Below are positions 8,398 to 16,697 of a stretch of DNA of 64,000 nt, in pieces (the stretch's first letter is position 1; each line of letters begins with the position of its first letter). This DNA comes from Reyranella humidisoli (lineage in GTDB: Bacteria; Pseudomonadota; Alphaproteobacteria; Reyranellales; Reyranellaceae), in contig NZ_JAHOPB010000002.1 in the NCBI RefSeq assembly GCF_019039055.1, positions 868,001 through 932,000 of the forward strand, read 5' to 3'. The position numbers and the translations under genes are program-made. The notes beneath the pieces were generated by a model, which worked only from the letters and a program-made list of their open reading frames with translations, searched no databases and had not been told where the DNA came from.

Positions 8398-8919
8398 CTA
8401 GACGAGGACGAAGGAGTCGAGGAACTGGCGCGCCGCCGGCTGGGTCTCGATGCCGGGTTTGCCGTCGACCACGAGTTGGAACAGGCGGCCGCGCGACCAG
8501 TAGGCCCGGGTGACGGCCACATTGCCGTTGGGTTGGACGATCGTGAACTCGCGACCCTCGACTCGGCCGATCTGAAGCTTCTTCTCGTCCCGGTAGGTGC
8601 CCCCCGACGCCGCACCGTTGCGAACCTGTGTGAGGATGACGTCTGCGGCCGCGCCTCTGGTCACCGTGTTGGGGTAGTCGACATAGGATGCGATGTACGC
8701 AACCTGCGAGACCACCGAGGTCGCCTCGGTCATCGGCACGGTGTTGTTGTTGCCGATCGGCACCTGGACGATGGCGATCCTCGGCAGGGCGGGGAGGTCG
8801 ACACGGAAGCGGCCGCCCTCTGGCTTGTATTCAAACCAGCCCTGAGCCTGGCCCCCGGCCGGCAGAAAGGCAGCCGTGCCACACGCGGCCAACAGAGCCG
8901 CGAAAAAACGTCTGCGCAT
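8398..8919 (-). CDS. Secreted protein of unknown function
   Basis: A 173-residue protein starting at ATG 8919, which has a GGAG site about 10 bases upstream. The N-terminus (MRRRFFAALLAACGTAAFLPAGGQAQG) is a typical Sec signal peptide, cleaved around AQA-QG, so the mature protein is probably periplasmic. The mature part starts WFEYKPEGGRFRVDLP and ends with RQFLDSFVLV, a pattern I associate with small proteins that measure or bind in the envelope, but I cannot name a family. It is separated by a 94-base region from the divergent prpE-like gene. Confidence 0.7.
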   Translation of the reverse strand: MRRRFFAALLAACGTAAFLPAGGQAQGWFEYKPEGGRFRVDLPALPRIAIVQVPIGNNNTVPMTEATSVVSQVAYIASYVDYPNTVTRGAAADVILTQVRNGAASGGTYRDEKKLQIGRVEGREFTIVQPNGNVAVTRAYWSRGRLFQLVVDGKPGIETQPAARQFLDSFVLV

Positions 8920-9013
8920 CGAAACACTCCGTGAGACAAGATGCTCCCACATCCGGATTGCCGCCGACCATGCCGGGCGTTAATCCTGACTGTCAAAAGG
9001 GAGAAGAAACCTC

Positions 9014-10915
9014 ATGACCGTCGGGAACAGATATCGCGCCATGCACGCGCGCTCGCTGAGCGACCCGGAAGGTTTCTGGGCCGAGCAGGCCGCCGCGATC
9101 GACTGGACGAGGCACTGGGACAAGGTGCTCGACGGCGCCAATCCGCCCTTCTATCGCTGGTTCCAGGGTGGCGAACTCAATGCCTGCCACAATGCGCTCG
9201 ACCGGCATGTCGACGGTGGCCGCGCCGAGCAGGCGGCGCTGATCTACGACTCGCCGCTCACCAACACCAAGAAGACCTTCACCTACCGCGAACTGCGCGA
9301 TCAGGTCGCGCTCATCGCCGGCATGATCGCGGCCCAGGGCGTGGGCAAGGGCGACCGTGTCATCCTCTACATGCCGATGATCCCCGAAGCCGTTATGGCG
9401 ATGCTCGCCTGCGCTCGGATCGGTGCCATCCATTCCGTGGTGTTCGGCGGCTTCGCGGCCAAGGAGCTGTCGAGCCGCATCGACGATTGCGCGCCCAAGC
9501 TGATCCTGACCGCCTCGTGCGGCATCGAGCCGACGCGCATCGTGCAGTACAAGCCGCTGGTCGATCAGGCGATCGAGCAGGCGGCTCACAAGGTGCCGAA
9601 GGTTATCCTGCTGCAGCGGCCGCAGTATGCCGCGACGATGGTGGCCGGTCGCGACCTCGACTGGGACCAGGCGCTCGCCACGGCACAGCCGGCGGCGTGC
9701 GTGCCGGTGAAGGCCACCGATCCGCTCTACATCCTCTACACGTCGGGCACGACCGGGCAGCCCAAGGGTGTCGTGCGCGACACCGGCGGCTACTGCGTGG
9801 CGCTCGCCTGGTCGATGAAGAACCTCTACGGCGTCGAGCCGGGTGAAGTGTACTGGTGCGCCTCGGACGTGGGCTGGGTCGTGGGCCACAGCTACATCGT
9901 CTATGGGCCGCTGATCCACGGTGCGACCACGATCCTCTACGAAGGCAAGCCGGTCGGCACGCCCGATGCCGGCGCCTTCTGGCGCGTGATCTCCGAGCAC
10001 AAGGCGATGGCGCTGTTCACCGCGCCGACCGCCTTCCGCGCGATCAAGCGCGAGGACCCCGAGGGTAAGCTGCTGAAGAACTACGACCTGTCGAAGTTCC
10101 GCACGCTGTTCCTCGCCGGCGAACGTGGCGATCCGCCGACGGTCGAATGGGCGCAGAAGCTGCTGGGCGTGCCGGTGGTCGATCACTGGTGGCAGACCGA
10201 AACCGGCTGGGCGATCTGCGGCAACTTCCAAGGCCTCGACCCGATGCCGGTAAAACTCGGCTCGACCTCGGTGCCGTCGCCGGGCTGGCATCTCGATGTG
10301 CTCGACGAGAACGGCCATCCGATGAAGCCGGGCGAGGTCGGCGCGCTGGCAGGCAAACTGCCGCTGCCGCCGGGAACCTTCCCGACCTTGTGGAACGCCG
10401 ACGAGCGCTACAAGCAGAGCTACATGACCGAGTTCCCCGGTTACTATAAGACCGGCGATGCGGGCTTCATCGATCAGGATGGATACGTCTCGGTGATGAC
10501 GCGCGTGGACGACGTGATCAACGTCGCCGGCCATCGCCTCTCGACGGGACAGATCGAGGAAGTGCTGGGCGCCCACAACGACGTCGCCGAATGTGCGGTG
10601 ATCGGCATTGCCGACGAATTGAAGGGCCAGGTGCCGCTGGGCTTCCTGGTGCTGAAGGCCGGCGTCAACCGGCCGCCGCAGGAGATCACCAACGAGGTCG
10701 TGCAGATGGTGCGTGATCGCATCGGTCCCGTCGCCTTCTTCAAGAGCGCGCTGGTCGTGCAGCGGCTGCCCAAGACGCGCTCGGGCAAGATCCTGCGCGG
10801 CACGATGCAGAAGATGGCCGACAGCCAGCCGTGGACCTTGCCGGCCACGATCGAGGATCCGGTCGTGCTCGACGAGATCAAGGACGGCCTGAAGGGCGCG
10901 GGGTTTACGAAATAA
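9014..10915 (+). CDS. prpE: Propionyl-CoA synthetase PrpE-like (AMP-forming)
   Basis: A 633-residue ligase that makes propionyl-CoA (or another short acyl-CoA) from acid, ATP and CoA. It has the acetyl-CoA synthetase architecture: the family N-terminus with PPFYRWFQGGELNACHNALDRH-type sequence (about 44-65), the P-loop TSGTTGQPKG (243-252), WWQTETGWAI, and the acetylatable catalytic lysine in KTRSGKILRGT (about K592). The length and the ending fit PrpE better than Acs. There is an AGGGAGAAG site just upstream. The methylcitrate genes are not nearby; it heads a block of beta-oxidation genes instead. Confidence 0.88.
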   Translation: MTVGNRYRAMHARSLSDPEGFWAEQAAAIDWTRHWDKVLDGANPPFYRWFQGGELNACHNALDRHVDGGRAEQAALIYDSPLTNTKKTFTYRELRDQVALIAGMIAAQGVGKGDRVILYMPMIPEAVMAMLACARIGAIHSVVFGGFAAKELSSRIDDCAPKLILTASCGIEPTRIVQYKPLVDQAIEQAAHKVPKVILLQRPQYAATMVAGRDLDWDQALATAQPAACVPVKATDPLYILYTSGTTGQPKGVVRDTGGYCVALAWSMKNLYGVEPGEVYWCASDVGWVVGHSYIVYGPLIHGATTILYEGKPVGTPDAGAFWRVISEHKAMALFTAPTAFRAIKREDPEGKLLKNYDLSKFRTLFLAGERGDPPTVEWAQKLLGVPVVDHWWQTETGWAICGNFQGLDPMPVKLGSTSVPSPGWHLDVLDENGHPMKPGEVGALAGKLPLPPGTFPTLWNADERYKQSYMTEFPGYYKTGDAGFIDQDGYVSVMTRVDDVINVAGHRLSTGQIEEVLGAHNDVAECAVIGIADELKGQVPLGFLVLKAGVNRPPQEITNEVVQMVRDRIGPVAFFKSALVVQRLPKTRSGKILRGTMQKMADSQPWTLPATIEDPVVLDEIKDGLKGAGFTK

Positions 10916-10917
10916 CT

Positions 10918-10985
10918 GTCATCGCGAGCGTAGCGAGGGATCCTTCTCGCAGCTTTGAAGGATCCTTCGTTACGCTCGGAATGAC
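10918..10985. repeat. Intergenic inverted repeat, GTCATnnCGAGCGTAnCGA family
   Basis: Two arms of about 28 bases (10918-10945 and 10958-10985) are imperfect reverse complements and begin or end with GTCAT/ATGAC. A 12-base loop separates them. The arms contain GGATCC and the CGTAGCGA core. The same core words occur in the repeat at 29551-29683, and the ends resemble the hairpin at 31957-32006, so these may be copies of a dispersed REP-like element. Confidence 0.8.
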
Positions 10986-11027
10986 ACCATCATCTTTGAT
11001 GACGACAGTCGATTGTTTGGAGGAAGT

Positions 11028-12542
11028 ATGAGTCTCGATATCAACCGCGCCGATCTCACCGTCGGTGTCGTAGGAACCGGCGCCATGGGCCGCGGCATCG
11101 CGCAGGTGACGGCGCAGGGCGGCATCAAGGCCATCATGTACGACGCCGCGCCCGGTGGTGCTGCGAAGGCGAAGGCTGCGATCCTCGACACGCTGAAGGG
11201 ATTGGTCGCCAAGGGCCGTCTGACCGATGCCGATCTCGCCAAGGCCGATTCCAACCTCGGCGTCGCCGACAAGGTCGAGGACCTGAAGGGCTGCCACGTC
11301 GTCGTCGAGGCGGTTTTCGAGAATCTCGAAGTGAAGCAGAAGCTGTTCGGCGAACTCGAGGCGGTGATCGCGCCCGACGCCATTCTGGCGTCGAACACCT
11401 CGTCGATCCGCATCGCCTCGATCGCGCGCTCCTTGAAGCATCGCGAGCGCGTCTGCGGCATGCACTATTTCAATCCCGTACCGCTGATGAAGCTGGTCGA
11501 GGTCATCCGCGCGGCCGACACCGCGCAGTGGGTGGTCGACGCCATGGTGGCGCTGGGCAAGCGCCAGACGCGCGTGCCGGTCGTCGTGGGCGACACGCCG
11601 GGCTTCCTGGTCAATCTCGGCGGTACGGCCATCGGCACCGAAGGCCTGCGTATCATGCAGGAAGGCCGCGCGACGCCCTCGCAGGTCGACGCCGTGATGC
11701 GCGACACCTGCGGCTTTCGCATGGGCCCGTTCGAGCTGATGGACCTCACCGGCATCGACGTGAACTTCCCGGCGCGCAAGATCATCTACGAGGGCTTCTT
11801 CCACGACCGGCGCATGACGCCGAGCCCCTATCACGAGAGCCTCTATGCGGCCGGCAAGCTCGGCCGCAAGACCGGCGGCGGCTGGTACGGCTACGACGAG
11901 AAAGGCGCGAAGATCGACGCGGGCGCCGATCACCCGACCTCGCACGTGCCGGCCTCGAGCGTTGTCATCATGGACACGCACAACACCAAGCTGATGAGCC
12001 TGCTGAGCAGCGACGGTGCGAAGATGCTGGCGGCCGACGACGGCAAGAGCCCGATCCTCGTGGCGCCGATCGGCAAGGACTGCACCACGACGGCGGTCGA
12101 GCTCGGTCTCGACCCGAAGCGCACCGTCGCGGTCGACCTGACGGGCGACATATCCAAGCGCATCACGATCATGATGGCGCCGGGCTTCGATCCGGCCATC
12201 CGCGACGCCACCGTGGCGCTGCTCGCCAAGTCCGGCACCAAGGTGACGGTGATCAAGGACTCGCCGGGCTTCATTGCCCAGCGCATGGTCTCGATGATCG
12301 CAAACCTCGGCTGCGAGATGGCAATGATCGGTATCGCCTCGGCCGCCGACGTCGACACGGCAATGACCCTCGGCCTCAACTATCCGCGCGGCCCGCTGGC
12401 GCTGGCCGACTGGCTGGGCGTCAAGGAGTGCCATGAGATCCTGGTGCAGATCCAGGCGATCACCGGCGACGACCGTTACCGCCCCAGCCAGTGGCTGCGC
12501 CGCCGCGCGATGCTGGGATTGAGCGCGACGACTGTCGAGTAG
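11028..12542 (+). CDS. 3-hydroxyacyl-CoA dehydrogenase (PaaH/HBD type, double C-terminal domain)
   Basis: A 504-residue NAD-dependent dehydrogenase for beta-oxidation or aromatic-acid catabolism. ATG 11028 is chosen because GGAGG precedes it by 5 bases. The Rossmann motif GVVGTGAMGRGIA is at 13-25, the catalytic His is in MHYFNPVPLMKLVEV (about H146), and VGDTPGFLVN starts the first C-terminal domain. A second copy of that domain begins with IKDSPGFIAQRMV (about 415). This is the longer PaaH-like form with two 3HCDH domains rather than the 280-residue HBD form. The region from 320 to 410 between them has no obvious motif. Confidence 0.92.
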   Translation: MSLDINRADLTVGVVGTGAMGRGIAQVTAQGGIKAIMYDAAPGGAAKAKAAILDTLKGLVAKGRLTDADLAKADSNLGVADKVEDLKGCHVVVEAVFENLEVKQKLFGELEAVIAPDAILASNTSSIRIASIARSLKHRERVCGMHYFNPVPLMKLVEVIRAADTAQWVVDAMVALGKRQTRVPVVVGDTPGFLVNLGGTAIGTEGLRIMQEGRATPSQVDAVMRDTCGFRMGPFELMDLTGIDVNFPARKIIYEGFFHDRRMTPSPYHESLYAAGKLGRKTGGGWYGYDEKGAKIDAGADHPTSHVPASSVVIMDTHNTKLMSLLSSDGAKMLAADDGKSPILVAPIGKDCTTTAVELGLDPKRTVAVDLTGDISKRITIMMAPGFDPAIRDATVALLAKSGTKVTVIKDSPGFIAQRMVSMIANLGCEMAMIGIASAADVDTAMTLGLNYPRGPLALADWLGVKECHEILVQIQAITGDDRYRPSQWLRRRAMLGLSATTVE

Positions 12543-12594
12543 GGCGGTCGAATAGCGATCGGTTGGGAACAGTGCTCCTGCATCATCGTTCAAT

Positions 12595-12615
12595 CCCCTG
12601 CAGTCTTTGCAGGGG
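12595..12615 (+). promoter_or_regulatory. Perfect hairpin overlapping the ribosome binding site
   Basis: CCCCTGCA (12595-12602) and TGCAGGGG (12608-12615) form an 8-bp perfect stem with a 5-base loop. The 3' arm contains the AGGGG Shine-Dalgarno sequence for the ATG at 12622. When folded it would hide that site, so it could lower or condition translation; it could equally act as a weak terminator for the gene upstream. Confidence 0.6.
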
Positions 12616-12621
12616 AACCCG

Positions 12622-13188
12622 ATGAAGCGACGTACATGGACGGCGGTCGGCCTCGCGCTGGTGGTTTGCGCGACCGCCGGGGCCGCGCAGGCCCAGCCGC
12701 TCAAAAACGAGAACCTGCTCGTGGGCATGCCACAGGGCTTCAAGCTCGGTTTCAAGGACTCGAAGAACGGGATGAACATGCAGGAGTTCATCCCGACCGG
12801 CGAAACGGTGCAGAACTGGACCGAGATGGTCACTGTCCAAGTGTTCCTGAGTCGCAAGGATCTCCAGCCGACGCCGTTCCTCGCCGCCATGCAGAAGCAG
12901 TGGTCGGATGGCTGTAAAGGCAGCACCTCTACCGCGGTTTCGACCGGCAAGGTGAACGGCTACGCCGCCGCCGCGGTCCTGCTGCGCTGCCCGTTGCTCG
13001 CCTCGACGGGCAAGCCCGAGACGACGATGATCAAGGCGATCAAGAGCAACGACAGTTTCTACGTCGTACAGCGCGCGGTTCGGTCGGTCCCGACGCCGGA
13101 ACGCCTGGAGACGATGAAGAAATACATCGAGAGCGTCAGCGTCTGCGATTCACGGCTGGCCACCGCGCCCTGTCCGACGGTCAGATAG
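12622..13188 (+). CDS. Secreted protein of unknown function
   Basis: A 188-residue exported protein. MKRRTWTAVGLALVVCATAGAAQAQ is a clear Sec signal peptide with an AQA cleavage site. The mature protein contains EFIPTGETVQNWTEMVTVQVF, a pattern seen in small periplasmic proteins of alphaproteobacteria, and several cysteines (DGCKG, LLRCPL, SVCDS, ATAPCPTV) that could form disulfides. I chose ATG 12622, whose Shine-Dalgarno lies in a hairpin, over the TTG at 12607. No function can be assigned. Confidence 0.72.
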   Translation: MKRRTWTAVGLALVVCATAGAAQAQPLKNENLLVGMPQGFKLGFKDSKNGMNMQEFIPTGETVQNWTEMVTVQVFLSRKDLQPTPFLAAMQKQWSDGCKGSTSTAVSTGKVNGYAAAAVLLRCPLLASTGKPETTMIKAIKSNDSFYVVQRAVRSVPTPERLETMKKYIESVSVCDSRLATAPCPTVR

Positions 13189-13191
13189 CGC

Positions 13192-13938
13192 TCAGGCCAG
13201 CGTCAGGATCAGCGGACCGCGCCGGGTCGCGACCAACGTGTGCTCGTACTGCACGGTGGCCTCTCGGAGCGGGGGACGGAGCGTCCAGCCGTCGTCCATC
13301 TCTTCGACCGAGTCCGCGCCCAGAGACAGGAACGGCTCGATCGTGAAGACCAGGCCATCGGTGATCTTGCGGCGGTCGCGCGGCTCGTACCAGGTCGGGA
13401 TTTCCGACGGTTCGTCGTGCAGGGAACGACCGACGCCATGGCTCGCAAGATTGCGGATCAGGCTGTAGCCGTTCTTCTGGGCGAAGGTTTCGATCGATCG
13501 GCCGATCTCGTTCAGGCGGGCGCCGGGCTTCACGGCGCGGATGCCGGCCCACATGGCCCGGCGGCCATCTTCGCAGAGGCGCTGGATACGCGCGCTGGTC
13601 GGCGGCACGGCGAAGCTCGCGCCGGTGTCGCCGAAAAAGCCTTCGAGTTCGGCGGAGACGTCGATGTTGATCAGGTCGCCGGCCTTGATCACGGTGTCGT
13701 CCGGAATGCCGTGGGCGCAGTCGGGGCCGACCGAGATGCAGGTCGCGCCCGGGAAATCGTAGGTGACCTCCGGAGCCGACCGCGCGCCTGCCTTTTCGAG
13801 GAGGGCACGGCCAAGGTCGTCGAGTTCCCTGGTGGTCATGCCGGGTTCCAGCGCCTCGCCCATGGCGGCGAGGGTACGGGCCACCAGCTTGCCGACGGCA
13901 CGCAGTTTCTCGAGCTGGTCTTCATTGTCGATGGTCAT
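13192..13938 (-). CDS. map: Methionine aminopeptidase type I
   Basis: A 248-residue cytosolic metalloprotease that removes the initiator Met. All five metal ligands are visible: the two Asp of INIDVSAELEGFFGDTGASF, His in ASHGVGRSLHDEP, Glu in FTIEPFLS and Glu in QYEHTLV. The usual GHGIG motif reads SHGVG, so this is a divergent copy. It stands alone rather than beside rpsB, so it may be an additional, non-housekeeping paralogue (inference). It diverges from the acyl-CoA dehydrogenase gene and shares with it a promoter region holding a palindrome. Confidence 0.92.
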   Translation of the reverse strand: MTIDNEDQLEKLRAVGKLVARTLAAMGEALEPGMTTRELDDLGRALLEKAGARSAPEVTYDFPGATCISVGPDCAHGIPDDTVIKAGDLINIDVSAELEGFFGDTGASFAVPPTSARIQRLCEDGRRAMWAGIRAVKPGARLNEIGRSIETFAQKNGYSLIRNLASHGVGRSLHDEPSEIPTWYEPRDRRKITDGLVFTIEPFLSLGADSVEEMDDGWTLRPPLREATVQYEHTLVATRRGPLILTLA

Positions 13939-13960
13939 GACCTTCCCTTCGTAGCCGGCG

Positions 13961-13984
13961 TTGACGTTTACGTAAAGGTAAACT
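13961..13984. promoter_or_regulatory. Candidate operator, LiuR-like palindrome
   Basis: The site contains GTTTAC (13966-13971) and its reverse complement GTAAAC (13978-13983) six bases apart, preceded by TTGAC. It lies between the divergent map and acyl-CoA dehydrogenase starts, about 90 bases upstream of the latter. TTGACGTTTACGTAAA-type sites are, from memory, those bound by MerR-family regulators of branched-chain and fatty acid degradation (LiuR type). No such regulator gene is in the window. Confidence 0.5.
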
Positions 13985-14071
13985 ACCTACGCTGTGCTGG
14001 CGGACGAACCACAGCCGGCCCACAGTCCCTTCAAGAAGACTGACCATTCTGTTCGTTGGAGGACGACGCTC

Positions 14072-15211
14072 GTGACTGCTTTGGCCGCGCACTACACGCC
14101 CGAACACCAGATGTTCCGCGACACCTGCCGGCGCTTTTTCGAGAAGGAAGTGACTCCTTTCCACATGGAATGGGAGAAGCAGGGGATCGTGCCGCGCGAC
14201 CTGTGGCGCAAGGCCGGCGAGCAGGGGCTTTTAGGCATGACCATGCCCGAGGCCTATGGCGGCGCCGGCGCCGATTTCCTCTACAGCGCCATCATGATCG
14301 AGGAGCAGGGCCGCGCGCTGGCGTCGGGTCCGGCCTTCTCGCTGCACAACGACATCGTGGTTCCCTACCTGCTCCACTACGGCACCGAGGAGCAGAAGAA
14401 GAAGTGGATCCCGAAGGCCTGCTCCGGCGAACTGGTCACGGCCATCGCCATGACCGAGCCGGGGACGGGCTCCGACCTGCAGGCGATCAAGACGACGGCC
14501 GTCATGGACGGCAACGAGTGGGTCATCAACGGCTCCAAGACCTTCATCTCCAACGGCCAGCTCGCCGACCTGGTGATCGTGGTCGCCAAGACCGATCCCA
14601 AGCTCGGCGCCAAAGGCACGTCGCTGATCGCCGTCGAGACGAAGACCGAGGGTTTCAAGCGCGGCCGCAATCTCGAGAAGATCGGGATGAAGGCGCAGGA
14701 CACGTCGGAGCTGTTCTTCCAGGACGTGCGCGTGCCGGCGGATCATCTGCTGGGCGGGCCGGGCATGGGCTTCGTGCAGCTGATGCAGCAGCTCCCACAG
14801 GAACGCCTGGTGATCGCCATCCAGGCGGTGGCGGCGATCGAGGCGGCGCTGGAACATACGCTCGCCTACGTGAAGGAGCGCAAGGCGTTCGGGAAGCAGA
14901 TCATCGATTTCCAGAACACGCGCTTCAAGCTGGCCGAACTCAAGACCAAGGCCCATATCGCCCGCGTCTTCGTCGACGACTGCGTGGCCAGGCACCTCAA
15001 GGGCGAACTCGACGTCGCGACCGCGGCGATGGCCAAGTACTGGACGAGCGAGCTGCAATGCGAGTTGATTGACGAGTGCCTGCAGTTCCACGGCGGCTAC
15101 GGCTACATGTGGGAATTCCCGATCGCGCGCCTCTACGCCGACGCCCGCGTGCAGAAGATCTACGGCGGCACCAACGAGATCATGAAGGAACTCATTGGAC
15201 GCACTTTGTAA
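14072..15211 (+). CDS. Acyl-CoA dehydrogenase (LCAD-like)
   Basis: A 379-residue FAD-dependent dehydrogenase for the first step of beta-oxidation. GTG 14072 is preceded by TTGGAGGA. Motifs are AMTEPGTGSD (126-135) for FAD and substrate contact, ERKAFGKQI, and LQFHGGYGY near the end. The C-terminus reads IYGGTNEIMKELIGR, with Gly where short- and medium-chain enzymes carry the catalytic Glu. The Glu in LPQERLVIA is then the likely base, as in long-chain and isovaleryl-CoA dehydrogenases. It leads a run with thiolase and FadB-like genes on the same strand. Confidence 0.93.
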   Translation: MTALAAHYTPEHQMFRDTCRRFFEKEVTPFHMEWEKQGIVPRDLWRKAGEQGLLGMTMPEAYGGAGADFLYSAIMIEEQGRALASGPAFSLHNDIVVPYLLHYGTEEQKKKWIPKACSGELVTAIAMTEPGTGSDLQAIKTTAVMDGNEWVINGSKTFISNGQLADLVIVVAKTDPKLGAKGTSLIAVETKTEGFKRGRNLEKIGMKAQDTSELFFQDVRVPADHLLGGPGMGFVQLMQQLPQERLVIAIQAVAAIEAALEHTLAYVKERKAFGKQIIDFQNTRFKLAELKTKAHIARVFVDDCVARHLKGELDVATAAMAKYWTSELQCELIDECLQFHGGYGYMWEFPIARLYADARVQKIYGGTNEIMKELIGRTL

Positions 15212-15215
15212 TTTG

Positions 15216-15313
15216 CCTCCCCCGTCATCGGGGGAGGTGTCGTCGTCTTACGACGACGGAGGGGTCATGACCCCTCCGCCCCTCCGGGGCACCTCCCCAT
15301 TTGAATGGGGAGG
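15216..15313. repeat. Cluster of five adjacent hairpins between acyl-CoA dehydrogenase and thiolase
   Basis: Within 98 bases lie five inverted repeats: 15216-15237 (CCTCCCCCG/CGGGGGAGG), 15241-15255 (CGTCGT/ACGACG), 15258-15277 (a perfect 20-base palindrome with GGTCATGACC at its centre), 15278-15290 and 15292-15313 (CCTCCCCATT/AATGGGGAGG). The outer words are shared, so the whole block can also fold as one larger structure. It looks like a dispersed intergenic repeat rather than a normal terminator, as it has no T-tract. Confidence 0.8.
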
Positions 15314-15337
15314 GACGTGAAGAAAGAGGAGAAGACC

Positions 15338-16549
15338 ATGACCGACGCATACATCTACGACGCCGTCCGCACCCCGCGCGGCAAGGGCCGCAAGGACGGC
15401 TCGCTGCATGAAGTGACTCCCGTCCGCCTGGCCGTCACGGCGCTGCAGGCCGTGCGCGACCGCAACAACCTCGACACGCACCTGGTCGACGACATCGTGC
15501 TGGGCTGCGTCATGCCGATCGGCGAGCAGGGCGCCGACATCGCGCGCACCGCGTCGGTGATGGCGGGTTACGCCGAGACTGTCTCGGGCGTGCAGATCAA
15601 CCGCTTCTGCGCCTCGGGCCTCGAAGCCACCAACATGGCGGCGGCGCAGGTCATGTCTGGCCAGAGCCAGGCCGCGATCGGCGGCGGCGTCGAGAGCATG
15701 AGCCGCGTGCCGATGGGCTCCGACGGCGGCGCCTGGGCGGTCGATCCGGCCGTGGCGATCCCGATGTATTTCGTGCCGCAGGGCGTTTCGGCCGACCTGA
15801 TCGCCACCAAGTACGGCATGAGCCGCGACGACGTCGACAGCTACGCCGTCGAATCGCAGCGGCGTGCCAAGGCCGCGTGGGACGCCGGCTACTTCAAGAA
15901 GTCGATCGTCCCCGTACGTGACCAGAACGGCGTCGAGCTGCTGGCGCACGACGAGTTTCTGCGCCCGACCACGACCATGCAGACGCTGGCCGCGCTGGAA
16001 CCCAGCTTCAAGATGCAGGGCGAGATGATGCCCGGCTTCAACGCGGTGGCGCAGCAGCGCTATCCCGAGGTCGAGAAGATCCATCACGTCCACCATGCCG
16101 GCAACTCGTCGGGCATCGTCGACGGCGCCGCCGCGATCCTGGTGGGGTCCAAGGAGTTCGGCGAGAAGGCCGGCCTCAAGCCGCGCGCGCGCATCCGCTC
16201 CTTCGCCTCGATCGGTTCGGAGCCGGCCATCATGCTGACCGGCCCGGCACCGGCCTCGGAGAAGGCGCTGAAGCGCGCTGGCATGTCGGTGAGCGACATC
16301 GACCTGTTCGAGCTGAACGAGGCCTTCGCCGCCGTCGTGCTGCGCTACATGCAGATCCTCAAGATGCCGCACGACAAGATCAACGTGAACGGCGGCGCGA
16401 TCGCCATGGGCCATCCGCTGGGCGCCACCGGCGCGATGATCCTCGGCACGCTGCTAGACGAGCTCGAGCGCCGCAACCTCTCGACCGGCCTCGCCACGCT
16501 TTGCGTCGGCGGCGGCATGGGCACCGCCACCATCATCGAGCGCGTCTGA
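15338..16549 (+). CDS. Acetyl-CoA C-acyltransferase (thiolase)
   Basis: A 403-residue thiolase that cleaves 3-ketoacyl-CoA with CoA, the last step of beta-oxidation. ATG 15338 has AGAGGAG upstream. The nucleophilic Cys is in NRFCASGLEA (C91). The other catalytic elements are NEAFAAV, GHPLGATGA (His) and LCVGGGMG (second Cys). It sits between the acyl-CoA dehydrogenase and the FadB-like gene, each gap being filled by repeats. It is the FadA/FadI partner of the downstream bifunctional enzyme by position and family. Confidence 0.94.
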   Translation: MTDAYIYDAVRTPRGKGRKDGSLHEVTPVRLAVTALQAVRDRNNLDTHLVDDIVLGCVMPIGEQGADIARTASVMAGYAETVSGVQINRFCASGLEATNMAAAQVMSGQSQAAIGGGVESMSRVPMGSDGGAWAVDPAVAIPMYFVPQGVSADLIATKYGMSRDDVDSYAVESQRRAKAAWDAGYFKKSIVPVRDQNGVELLAHDEFLRPTTTMQTLAALEPSFKMQGEMMPGFNAVAQQRYPEVEKIHHVHHAGNSSGIVDGAAAILVGSKEFGEKAGLKPRARIRSFASIGSEPAIMLTGPAPASEKALKRAGMSVSDIDLFELNEAFAAVVLRYMQILKMPHDKINVNGGAIAMGHPLGATGAMILGTLLDELERRNLSTGLATLCVGGGMGTATIIERV

Positions 16550-16567
16550 TAAACCTCGACCCATTGC

Positions 16568-16671
16568 CCACCCTTCGAGACGGCCGCTGCGCGGCCTCCT
16601 CAGGGTGAGGCAGGGGTTCCAGATAAATCCTCACCCTGAGGAGCGAGCAGAGCGAGCGTCTCGAAGGGTGG
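16568..16671. repeat. Long inverted repeat CCACCCTTCGAGACG...CGTCTCGAAGGGTGG
   Basis: The two arms, about 43 bases each, are reverse complements at their outer 15 bases and again at the inner CCTCAGGGTGAGG/CCTCACCCTGAGG. An 18-base AT-richer loop lies between. In the middle of the arms the complementarity is broken (GGCCGCTGCGCGGCC on one side, GCGAGCAGAGCGAGC on the other). This resembles intergenic palindromes common in Rhizobiales and relatives (from memory). Confidence 0.85.
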
Positions 16672-16697
16672 CCACGGGAAGAATTCGGAGATCAAGC

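Noticed and set aside
8993..10576. 527-codon minus-strand frame opposite prpE
   Set aside because: His/Asp/Arg-rich antisense composition and no recognisable domain.
10905..12950. 681-codon open frame on the minus strand opposite the 3-hydroxyacyl-CoA dehydrogenase
   Set aside because: It is the antisense shadow of a well-supported gene in GC-rich DNA, rich in Arg/His/Asp and without any family motif.
13994..14071. Longer N-terminus of the acyl-CoA dehydrogenase from 13994
   Set aside because: The extra 26 residues have no family match and the GTG at 14072 has a strong ribosome site.
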